Of a stretch of DNA of 64,000 bases, positions 48,845-61,700 are shown one piece after another. A model generated the notes under the pieces. That model saw nothing but the letters and a program-made list of their open reading frames with translations. It searched no databases and was not told the DNA's origin. Made by a program: the position numbers and the translations under genes. Source of the DNA: Liolophura sinensis (taxonomy: Eukaryota; Mollusca; Polyplacophora; Chitonida; Chitonidae); the NCBI RefSeq assembly GCF_032854445.1, contig NC_088300.1, positions 20,751,608 to 20,815,607 of the forward strand. The letters run 5' to 3'. Position 1 is the first letter of the stretch; every line of letters starts with the position of its first letter.

Positions 48845-49730
48845 GCAATATGGTATTTCAGATTTCAGATTTCAGATACAGTTTTCGATGGTTTTTAACT
48901 CTACACTGATACCTTTACTTCATTTTTACATTTTCCTCTTCTTTAAAATAATCTGCATTTATGTTAATGTTAATTTGATTTCACTCATACGAACGTATAT
49001 TCATGTGTATGTAGTCATACAAACCGGACAGAAGCCGGATTTGGACCAACCGCACGCCGATTCGCAGCCCGAACTGGAATGTATGCATGTACATTATCTG
49101 AGTTGGCGAAGGTTTTATTAGAACTGCATTGCCTAACTATACAGCATTGCCTAAATGTAGCACTTGGATTATACTCAAAATTAATTTTCTATAATACACC
49201 TGCCTTTAAAAATAGAGACTAAATGAACATCGATAAAATATCCTACATAAAGTTTAAAAATCGTATACATGTACCTTTTTATTTGTATGATGTTCCGTAA
49301 CCGAGGTATCGCGGATCAAAGTAACCACGTGACACTGTATCTATTTTGCCTTTCAGCCAAACGAGCGTGGGGTACGAGTCACGTGACGTCTTGTTTCCGG
49401 TGTCTTTAACATGGCGAACCCCAAATAGCCCAGTAAGAAATCCAGACTGAAAACTGATTTATATAGAGTCACCAAGCATGTCAGAAAAATGCCGTGGCAA
49501 TTTAGGTATCTTACCACAACCCGTCCGAAATAACTAAGGTTATATTATTTGTTGTCTTTATGCCTTCTTTGGGAAGCATGGCCCTTCCATCGCACCGTAG
49601 ATTAATCAGAAGACGTTTGTTATCAGTGTAACGTACTGGTTATAGATGTCTCAGGAGGACACAGAGGGGTGTGAACAGAGATATCACAGATACCCTTCTG
49701 CGTGCTCATACCGGGATATATACTCACAGC
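47322..49730. promoter_or_regulatory. Divergent MDH1 / LolA-like promoter region (copy 2)
   Basis: Same content as 5893-8299, including the GTCACGTGAC palindrome (49378-49387), the (TA)n tracts (48615-48685 and 48771-48842) and the foldback element (48686-49372). From 47997 onward I find no difference from copy 1. Confidence 0.55.
48686..49372. mobile_element. Foldback / MITE-like element (copy 2)
   Basis: Identical by eye to 7255-7941, including the length of the internal (TA)n tract. Confidence 0.6.
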
Positions 49731-52700
49731 ATGAACAGGTAGGTAACTAATGAGGGATTGACACTAAGATAAATAAGTCAAATAACTGTTCAGAAAATAC
49801 ATATTATTTTCTCTCGAGAAACATAGGTCTACATAAATAACTGTTCAGAGAAAACGCATTATCCTCTAATATATGCATATACGATCCAGTCTTTCAGTGT
49901 GCGAACTGCTGATAGAATACATTATATCTGTGTTCGTCTTGAAAGAGGATGTCTCTTGAGAGAAAGTACATACAAGCATCCCGCCATGGGACGCATCAGC
50001 GCACGAACTGTCCATCGTTATAATTATCAATATCCTTCTCTCAGAAAAAAAATATATGTAAAAAGCTGATGGACTTTAGAGAAAACAATATTTTCTCACG
50101 GGATTCATTAAACGCATACATAAACATCCAGCCTTTTTTGAGGATAAATGAATATACGTAATAACTATATATATCAGATTAAACACATTAATGTAGCATC
50201 CTTGAGATTCGCAAACAACCATGTATATATAAATTATCCTGAGATAATAGATTGGAACATTAATGCGTAAAAATATATTCAGAGAATATAGCCTACTCCC
50301 AAAGCCCACATAAGTTACCATTACCCACTTTCGACCGACACCATTGCCCACCTACGTTACCATTACCCATCTACGTTACCATTACCCACCTTCGTTACCA
50401 TTGCCCACCTACATTACCATTACCCACCTTCATTACCATTACCCACCTTCGACACCTTTGCCCACCTTCGTTACCATTACCCACCTTCGTTACCATTGCC
50501 TACCTACATTTCCATTACCCACCTTCATTACCATTACCCACCTTCGACACCTTTGCCCACCTTCGTTACCATTACCACCTTCGTTACCATTACCACACCA
50601 ATGAAATACATTGCCCAACTTCGTTCCGATTGCCCACCTTCGTACCCAATTTAACACTAAGACGTGTAGTGGATGAATCAGTTTAACACTGCGAGCTGAT
50701 AGCACGCTGCGTCGCTTGCACAAATTTTCTGTACTGTAGCCCAATGGTTGTTCAGCCTCCTTAGCTCGTGTTATAAATATGTGAAGTTAAGTAATACCAT
50801 TATATAGTCTTCAGAGATCTTTCTGCATGATATTATATAGAAAAGTGATTGCTAATTGTTCTTTTATTCACTACCTGATATGATATAGGCAACCTGTACG
50901 CCATGTTCCTAGATTCGTTTTCTACATGTGTTGTGGACAGCTTCGGTGGCCTAATGATTAGAAGTCCACCTCGAGGTCGGGAATACGTGATCAAAATATG
51001 TGTCGGGTAGTACAAAAGACCTTAAAAAATGCTACTTGTTGTTGCCTCGATTGGTGCTTAGCACTGAAATATTAGCGTAAGGGAGCAGGACTGGTTAGCC
51101 CGGTGTCAGTATGATGTGATGGGGTGGGGGTGTCATGGTGTCCCTTTCGGTCTGTCCCACACAAGAGTTCTTTTTCAACAGGGATCCTCGTTGAAGTCAC
51201 CGCTGCAAGCTACTTACCTTCCCAACTGACCGCTGGGGCCTTAAGAAAACTGTACTTAGAAGACATTTTCACTCCCCAAAGTGAAAGTTGGAATATTTAT
51301 TTGTTACACATGACAATCTGCATCTTAAGAAATAAAACCAAAGCGTTTCATGTATCCTGTAATTAAGTACGACGTAATAACCCGAAGCATGCATACATAC
51401 TTGCATGTATATTGAAAATAAGCTGAGAAGAATCAAGGAACTGTCAGATATAGGTGCTGTAGTGCTTGTCAACGTGTTTTGTTTTCTGTACCGCGGGGAT
51501 TACGTTTTAAGGTTGCACGTGTTTCATGTTTAAACATTGCTGGCAAAGGTGTTCCTTTCCTGCTCCATACATAGCATTTAATGTTACTGGTTTGTTTTTG
51601 GAAACTAGACTGTTCCACTTGTGCTAGAATGCGAAAATGAGCCTGTCTTTAAAATTAGTTATACCTTAAGTCATTAAAGTATAGCTGAAATAGGCCAAAT
51701 AACCGATAACGAAAATCTAGGCGTCGTAGACATTCTTATACTAGACTCAAACACTTTTATAGGCATGTATGTGTACATTCAATAACACTTTGTATCAATA
51801 AAAAAAAATGCAGCGTACTGTTTTTCCTCTCCAAAACATCAAATAAATATTCCACAGAAATAATTTCTGGATATAGCCCTGCATATAAAGTGCATTTGAG
51901 AAAAAGTAGCGAGGTCTCAAATGAACTATTGCCATGTCCAGATGTCCTTTTTTCTTCTTCTTCCAGATTGTTTCTTGCAATATGGCTGATGTGTGCGTGG
52001 ATTGTTCGTGTGCATGGTGGCCATGACACGAGTGTGTGCGCGCCATTTCTGCCTGGATCGGGTAAGAGTTACAGTTGGTGCGATTATAGTCGTCCAACAA
52101 AGACAGTGTGAACTTAGCAATTATATTCTTAATTTTTAGTCTGGAAACATTGATGTTAATTAAGTATTTAACTCCACTCTAAAATTTACTGTTATTTATT
52201 CAAGTACAAACTTGCACTGCATGTAGCCTATGTGCCGTGAGGGTGAGCACTCCAGCGCGGCGCAATGACCCAGATGCCTCCCACGAATGTGGTCACTACG
52301 AGTTCAAGACCAGTTGGCTTCCTCTCCGGGAGTACGTTGGAAGGTCTGCCAGCAACCTGCGGATGGTCGTGCTTTTCCTCATATTAATGCTGGCCGCCGT
52401 CGTATAATAAAGTGAAATTCTCTTGAGAGGCGGCGTAAAACACCAATCAAATACAAGTAAATGTACGTAGGGGATATCAACGTTGCCGTTTGGTATTCTA
52501 CCTCAGTCTTTTGATGATCAATAACAACTATTGGACCTTCCAATCCAGAGTCGAACCTCTGAGAATATAGCCATCGGGATCAGCCATGTGCTAGAAATAC
52601 TATAGAACACATGAACTCGATTGTGAACCAAGCACGCCACACAACATGAATAGTCAACATTTCTTTAAAAACATGGATCTTTTAAATCCAAAGGGAAAAT

Positions 52701-55700
52701 TTAAAAGGTTTTTCATACCAAAATGGTCCCAGTGAATCAAGTATGTCTAGTATAACCTACAAATTCGATGCAGATTTTAACTATGTTTTCCATCTCGACA
52801 ACACCTGCCCAGATTCCTGGCAGCGTTGTGTTTGGCCGTCAACGCAGCAATGCGGTGAGAGATTAATTCGAACACGGCGAACAGAGAAACGTCTTAGAAA
52901 CTTTTGTAGTATATATTGATGTGTGATGTATGTCTATACATGTTATACATCAGTCCGCGTTGGCCCCACCAAGCCCACCCTGCCCAACACGTTCACGGCT
53001 CGTGTGGAATGCAATCTGTTGGACCTGAACCGCTCCACTGACGTTATCGAGTATTACGACTTCCCTCACAACCGAGGCGCCATCTACCAGACGGAGAAGG
53101 GAATGACTGGGCAAATCGTGTACAACTATGATACAAACGAGCTCTTCATTGTGGACCGCACTGCTAGTGAGTAACATTGATTGATTGGTTGATTGATTTT
53201 TTTTCATTTATTTTTCATTTCATTGTTGTTTAATACCATACGCAAGCATTCGTCACACATGTGCGTACGACTTTGATCAGTTTTATGTAGGTGGCAGAAA
53301 TTAGAATGTCCGTGGTAAACCACTGACCTTTGGCAAGTTAATTTGACGTATTTTTCCCGCGTGTGAGGTACAAAATGGCGTATTGTTCCCATTTCCGAAA
53401 GCTAGTGTTATACTTTCAGTGAAGTAATATTGTATTTGCCGCTTTCATTTCGTTCATTAAACCTTTGTTGTAGCGAAGTCATGCGTTGTAGACGAACTCA
53501 CAGAAGACAACAATGACTTCCTGTTCGGATATAAACAGGTAAACCAAAGCACCCGGATATTCTCCCCGTCGGCGGCGCTTAGGTTTGGCGGGAAGATAGT
53601 GGAGAAATACCTGGGCAAGTCACTAGTCCGCGGGATCGTGGTGGAGGGATGGCAGTCATGCTCATACTGGCCGGATATGGACGCCACCAGCAAGGTCACC
53701 TGGTACTTCTCCGGTATGAAAGAAAAATACTCGTTTTACCCTTCAATCTGTTTCCGATTGTCACAATTTAAAGAGAAAAATCGACCATGACTATGATTTA
53801 TTTATTTATTTGATTGATGTTCAGTTGTTGTACTAGACAGCGCACTAAATGCTGTAATTCAAACAGATTCGTAAACATTTAGGTGAAAAGCAAACCTTGG
53901 CTGTGGGCCAAGTTATGTAACCAGGTATATGTGCAAATTATCACTCAGCTGTTTACGAATGTGTTTGAATTACAGCATTTAGCGCGCTACATTTAGTTTC
54001 CTATAAATCTCCTCGATGATATAAGTAGATATAGGCAGCATATAAACATGGTTCATTGACTTTGTATATGTGCGCAAATCCGCATTGTCTGCAAGCCCTT
54101 AAAAACAAATTCTCATCGCATATACATGCAGTACATGATCAATCGGTAGTCGTGGCTGGTTTGGGAAACTTTCAGTTGGATTTCCATTTTGAACAAAGTG
54201 CGTTTCAGTTTTAACGGAAACGTTCTTAGATGTAATGATCAGCTCCATTACACTTTAAAGGCAACGGATAGATTACGAGTAACCAGTTAAGGTAACTGGA
54301 AAAAAATAACTTTTTTCTCTGGATATTGTTTCTCTTTCTTTTGTAGACGCTTCTGAATGGACAGAAGCTATCGGAGGAGATCGACTTCCGGTTCGCTGTG
54401 AGATTGTCGGGAAATCTTACAACAGTGATGGCGGAAGCAAGAGCTACCACCATATTTATGAATTCACGCACTTCCGGCCGTACATTGATGCCAATCCGGA
54501 CCACGTCTTCGAGGTAATTTTGGTCACCTATGAGTGAACGCAACATACCATTTATAGTTCAACCCAATTAACGTTGATGACAATTTGCGATTTGTGAAAT
54601 AACACAGTGACATATTGATATTATTTAGTTTATTATGTTAGCCAATTGAGCTATGCACTAACTTCTTTACAAACCACGCTAATATAATTCTTATTCTTTT
54701 CATTGAGGGGCAACCACTGGGCTCTTTAGCTATCTCTTGTGCTCCATGTACAATGTGCAATTTGCTATACCAACATTTAATGCTTACCTAATTAAAATTA
54801 TACCTACAAAGTATCTAAAATACACCACATCCTATCTCCATTTGTGGACATATTACCATGTGAACGTTCATGACTTTTCTGGTCACGATCTGAAGAATTC
54901 TCATCTCGCCACCATAACACGTTTCCATTGTTACAGGCTCCAAAAGGCATGTACTGCGAAAACCGAAAGAGCTTGAAAGCTCTTCCCATATCACCGCAGT
55001 ACTTCCATTTTGAGGCGGAAATCGTCGTGCCGCAGACGAAAATAGTCTCATACATTGCTGTAAGTGTTAATATTTGGCCCAGAGTTTTTAGAGTGATGAA
55101 ATCATTTCGTTAGCTTCGTTAATTAAAAGCCATCACCCCCCAGTTTTGTGACACCATACATCTGCTTGCGTTTTAAGTGCCTTGGACGTTGTATTGGTAC
55201 TGCAGAATGTACCATTCGATTCAGCCCTATTTATTTGTTGAACGTTAATTTACAGACACTGTGACGCTCGTAATTTCACGCGGAGCTTCGCCTGGAAAAT
55301 GAAAAAGTCTCTTAAGGTAGCTTTTGTCAAAGCATTTAGGTCCACTTAAAAAAATGAAGTAGATGGAAACTTAATATCACAATTTACTTGTTTGCTAGAA
55401 GTTGGCCATGCCAGTATTATGTATTACAATTTATAACCTACCGTGATTCCGTTTATTAAAAGTGATGCTTTTTGTCTTTCAAGCAGGCAACAGCAGCAAA
55501 ATGGTCTTGTTTGTTGTTCGTCAGGTCACGAGACAGTATTTTACGGGAACGGCAAAATTGAATGTTCACCATACGGTCTGTTTCACAAAAAATCAAAATC
55601 AATTCTCGCAGGCCTATATCCATGCACTAATTGTGGTATCATAATGAACCACAACTATGCCATTTCTTCTTAAAGAGCGGTATTATTAACCCTGTAAATG

Positions 55701-58700
55701 TATACCATTTCTCCGTCAGGAGTGGTATGACTACACATCAAGGCTGGTACGGTACGACTACTCACCGTTTCCATCAGACTCTAAAGGGGTGGGACTAGGC
55801 CGGATTACAGAAATACACGACTTTAACACAGGTACGCATGAACGCTACCGTGATAATTTGGTTATATTTTCATTCTACCCAGTTTACCATGTACTCTGAG
55901 TTTTTACATCCAAATTTATGAACTAAATAATAAAATCAGATCGTATTTGTATACATGTATATCACTTCGTTAACAACGTTGTTAGCAGGCGATAGCCATA
56001 CGATCTGACTTTAACCAGTTTTCCTCTGAATCCTTACTATTTAAACGTTTAAAGTTTATCCAACAAATAATCAACTTTCACTCTGAATTTCCTATTGACA
56101 GGTGTGAAGTACGTAACCAACACGGCATTCGGAAATTGCACAGTTGGAGTTATAGACCCAAATGGATTTGATACGGTTGAAGTGAATCCACACACAGTCC
56201 GTCTGCGGAACCCTAATCAGTTCTTTGACTTGGACGGAACCTTCCAGTATGAGGGTGTGGTAAGCTCAAGGCATCGTTAGGCTTATTCTGTATTGATGGG
56301 CATCTCGATAAGATTTGCACAAACATTTGTGGTTGGAGAAAACTTCGAAACTTAAAGCATATACATGTACCTTCGACAGACTCAAAGACAAGTTCAAAAC
56401 ACCTTGTCGCATGCACATACTGAAGAGTTGATTTCATTGTTGTAAAAAGCCATCATTACGACTAAAATTCACCCATTAAATACAGAATGCTGCGATTCGA
56501 ATTTGGAGCAAGAATCGCCTGAACAATATATTTGTGACAAATATAGCAATGCAATTGTCGAATTAAGGCATTAGACACTGGTAGATCCTGTTGTAGGATT
56601 CACCGTGATAAGACTGCCAGCACATGCTTCATATCCTACATTCCTCCCACCGTAATGCTGGCCGCCGTCGTGTTAGTGAAATATTCTTGAGTACGGCGTC
56701 AAACACCAATATGATACATAAGTCATATCCTACACTCCCTTTACATTACCCTCGCTTAAGTAGAGCATGGACGTAAATATTGATCAACGCCGAGGTTATT
56801 GCCAGGTAGCAGTGTCAGAAACAAAAGAAACGTCCCTCAACGCTTTTCTTTGTTGTTATTGATACGCAGTTCTTTCCCCTTTTATCCAACATATACAAAC
56901 TATAGTCGTTCTGTTTTATTGATGAATAGTGATTGATTGTATAAACCATCATGTGCCATCTCATAAACTTGACTTGCGCTACATACATCCTTAAGTCATT
57001 GTAATGAATAGTGTGATGAAAATTTCTTGATTTTTAATTATTTGAAATTTGTATGCCTGATTTTCTTTTCAAAATGCCTAAAACGTATGAACTGTTTCAG
57101 CACCGCACCTCGCGTGTGGACTGCGACGGGTGGGTGAGTAAGAAGAAGAGCTTCCCTCCTGTCATGAACGAGACTGTGACGGAATGGCTCTTGACAACCG
57201 TGAGTATACAGCTCGTCATGAGTGGAGATTTAAGAGAAATGTCCTGTGACTTTGCCATACAAATTTATTTATTTATTTATTTGATTTGTGTTTTACGCCG
57301 TATTCAACAATATTTCACTTATATTCCACCCACCAGCATTATGGTGGGTGGAAACCGGGCAGAGCCCGGGGGAAACCCACGACCATTCGCAGGTTGCTGA
57401 CAGACCTTCCCACGTACGACCGGAGAGGAAGCCAGCATGGGCTGGACTTGAACTCACAGCGACCGCATTGGTGAGAGACTCCTGGGTGATTACGCTGCGC
57501 TAGCGCGCTAACCAACTGAGGCCCCCGCCATACATAATCAGTGGCCTGTAGGTTGTCATTGGCAGTTCAGAGTTATGATAATTCACTTGTTATGACAGTA
57601 GCTTTCAACGTCATACAGATTGCAAAACAATTTCATTACCTCTTGTCATTGAGTCAAGAGGCGATTCTATATTATACCGAGTCATCTGTAGAGTCTGTAG
57701 GTTATTCAGCATTATTGAGTCGTTCGCAACGGAAATGCGATATCACTGAATCATCTTTAGAGACGGAGCTAAAATCTAGATCACTCATCTTTTCACATTA
57801 CTGAGTCAAGTATAGAGGGAGGTCATTCTTTACTGTATAACTGAGTCAACTGTAAGGAGGCCTTTCAGTTGTATGTAGCTTAGGCCTGATTCTTTCTCAA
57901 CAAAGTATACAGTGCAAGGTTAGCTCAATGAAAAGGCGTCAAATCAGACATTCGTATACCGGTTGTCAACCACAATAGATGTTCTGAGTCAGTTTGCAAA
58001 ACAACGTTCCTCACAAACCACGAAAGAGCTAGTAAGATAGTATAGTATAGAAAGATAGTATATTAAGTACGAAATCAGGATGGGTTCATGCAAAGAGTAC
58101 CAGTTAACAGTTTTCAGTGATTATGGAAAGACGCAGTGAATGTTCCAGGTGAATGGTTAAATCATTATCCGAGGCATGTACCATGCTAGTTTGTAAGTTG
58201 TCAATAATTAAAATATGAATCTCAGATGAGAAAGATTCTGTAAGCAGGGTGCTTTATCTAGATGTTCATTGTGTATCTTGTCCATCTTTTCGTCGTTAGA
58301 TGGTTTTCTTTGTACGTATCACTAGCTTCTACCTGTGGGTTCATTTACCACCTCTGGTTCGCTGGACCATCTGTCGTTTCAGGGTGACTGGATGGTGGGA
58401 GCAGGTAACGATTACCAGAAAGGAGTCCCAAAAAAGCTGAAGATTTCTTCTACTGATGTGAGTGGAAGACATGGCAGGTCCAGGCTGCTTCAGTTTTGTT
58501 TGTCATTAATGTAATGTCCACATTACACGGTGATCTGCGTATATATCGTTTGTTTGCATTCCATGGTGCCAGTAGATGTATCTGTGCATTTCGTTTTCAT
58601 AATATTCACATTAATCTACTTAAGAACATGTCCCAGTGTGGAACACTGTGTTTAACTAATGCATTTTACCCGTTATTATACATATCTAGTTCCAGTGCAC

Positions 58701-61700
58701 CCTCATCCAATGATAATACATGGTAATACATTTTGCCGAGCGTTGCACTTTATATGAATTACATGTACTGTCCAAATAAAACCCCAGCAGAAATATAAAA
58801 AATGTCAGGTTTTGCAGTAACTCCCTTATATGTCGCTATCACTGTTACACGGTGGCCAGAGAGCAAACGTATGCCGCTGGAGAAATGTTCTCTGCGACAA
58901 AATCTGTAGTAAACCAGCTGAGGCAAAATATCTAGTAAACTAACGCTAACCTCTAGTAAATCAGTTGCCTCAAAATCTCCAGTAAACTAACTTTCGCAAA
59001 ATATCTAGCAAACCATCTCCCTCAAAATCTCTAGTGAACGAACTGTGTTAGAAACAACTGTGCCCTCTAATATTAAACAACCGGCTTAAAATCTGTCGGA
59101 AAACAACTGCCTCTAATTCCCTATAGTAAACCAACTGTCTCAAACTCTGGTGAGCCTGATATTTCCCGACATCTAGCAAACCTAGTGTTCTCGCATTCAA
59201 ATGCTGATTGAATACGAACGAATTTTTTTTTGAATAGCCCAATACGTGAAAATATGAATGACTATTTGAGCCTACGACGAAATAACGTAATGTAACAAAG
59301 GGATAGTATGACTGAAAATTAAGTGTGCACCAGTTTTGTGGTATGTTTCTCTATACAGGGAAGCGGGCTTCAGTACGTGTACAACATTTTCAACTATCGC
59401 CATTCCGAGCCAGCTGTATGGGATTACAACATCAGGGATTGCTTTAGGGATGCTCAAACCAGGCACTTGCAGTTCCTGTTAGATGGTAGGTCAAGTAAAT
59501 TTGCTGACATTGTAGATGTCTACTGCAACAGACAGAAAACAATTTTGCTTTCGAAGCGACGAGTCTCTAACGCTGATCACTTTAATTCGTTTTCAGTGGT
59601 CTTTTGTTTTCTGAAATTAGTGTTTGAACAGCTTGAATTCTTCGCTGTGTTACCTATAATATAATGTCAATAATAGATATATATGATGGCAATTGTTGTA
59701 GCCAGTCATAAGCCTAGAATCGACAGCAAATCGTATATATACATCATCTTGTTTCCGGGTGATATTCTTACGGATTGTATCCATCCTGATATCAATGAAA
59801 CTCCTACATGGATAAGGCCTGTGCCAAGACAGATGTTGAGAGTACAGTTTGTCCACAATGCTGGCATTGAGAAAGCAAGCCAAAGATTGTAAGACAGCTA
59901 TTTGCAGGAAGTTACAACCAATGCGACATTACTTGTCGTTGGCATAGCACAAGACAGGTAAGATTGTGAGACAACTATATGCAGCCAGTTAAAACCAATG
60001 CATCACAACTTGTCTCTGGAATAGCACAAGACAGGTAAGATTGTGAGACAGCTATATTCAGGCAGTTACAACCAATGCATCACAACTTGTCTCTGGAATA
60101 GCACAAGACGGGTAAGACTGTGAAACAACTATATGCAGCCCGTTACAACCAATGCATCAAAACTTGTCTATGGAATAGCACAAGACGGGTAAGACTGTGA
60201 GAAAGTTATATACAGGCAGCTATAACCAATGCAACATTGCTTGTCTCTAACATAACACAATACAGATAACACTGTGAGACCGCTATATACAGGCAGTTAC
60301 AACCAATGCAGTATTTCTCGTCTCTGGAATAGCACAAGACAGGTAAGATTGTGAGACAGCTATATGCAGGCAGTTACAACCAATGCATCAAAACTTGTCT
60401 ATGGAATAGCACAAGACGGGTGAGACTGTGAGAAAGTTATATACAGGCAGCTATAACCAATGCAACATTGCTTGTCTCTAACATAACACAATACAGATAA
60501 CACTGTGAGACCGCTATATACAGGCAGTTACAACCAATGCAGTATTTCTCGTCTCTGGAATAGCACAAGACAGGTAAGATTGTGAGACAGCTATATGCAG
60601 GCAGTTACAACCAATGCATCACAACTTGTCTATGGAATAGCACAAGACGGGTAAGACTGTGAGACAACTATATGCAGCCCGTTACAACCAATGCATCACA
60701 ACTTGTCTCTGGAATAGCACAAGACGGGTAAGACTGTGAGAAAGTTATATACAGGCAGCTATAACCAATGCAACATTGCTTGTCTCTAACATAACACAAT
60801 ACAGATAACACTGTGAGACCGCTATATACAGGCAGTTACAACCAATGCAGTATTTCTCGTCTCTGGAATAGCACAAGACAGGTAAGGTTGTCAGACAGTT
60901 ATTAACGGGCAGCTATGCCCAATGCAACAATGCTTGTCTTGGGCATAACACAAGACAAGTGATATTGTGAGACAGCTCTATGCAGGTAGGTATAACTAAT
61001 GCAGCAATGCTTGTCTCGGGCATAGCACAAGACAAGTAAGATTTTGAGACAGCTGTATGCATGCAGGTATATCCAATGAAACACTGCTTGTCTCGGACAT
61101 AGCACAAGACAGGTAAGATTGTGAGACAGCTACACAGAGACATAGACAGATATATAGCTACATCCAACGCAACATCAGTTGTGTTCTTGATTAATCCCAG
61201 GATTAACATAAGACGGATAAGATGACGGATATACACCTTAAAACTATGTTACCACATCCTGAAATAAGAAACAGTGAACGGGCATTTTTTCTTCTTCTTT
61301 TTTACAGCTAGTTACCGTACAGTGTTGATGAAGGTGTACCGTCAAAAATTTGAATACGCATTATACCAAGCTATACGCATTCAGGCGGTGATATCACCTG
61401 TTCGCGTCACTGATCTACAGGTAAGTAAGTCTGAATACATGGTCAGACAGTTACATGCAGTTTTCTTACCCGACCACTTGTATCCAAAACTTTCTGGTTA
61501 TTTTGTGCACGTTGTCGACGGGCCTGCATTTGCTGGTTGCTAAATACTATCCACGTTGCACTGAAACCTAGTGTTAGCACTGTTAAGTGTTTCTGTCTGC
61601 ATGGTTTGTTTAAGGCGCTTTTTGTACAGTCTGAGAAGCTGGAGCCTCAAGGCATCATTGAAAGTGTTCATGAATATCCTACATACAGTTTTATCACAAC

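Larger units (their letters stand above)
41420..57949. repeat. Copy 2 of the duplicated locus (matches 1-16761)
   Basis: Collinear with copy 1 from cacaggattg to gcgtcaaatcagac. Unlike copy 1 it is joined on both sides to further exons of the same genes: MDH1 exons 7-8 on the left and LolA-like exons 10-15 on the right. This is therefore the native arrangement. Confidence 0.95.
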
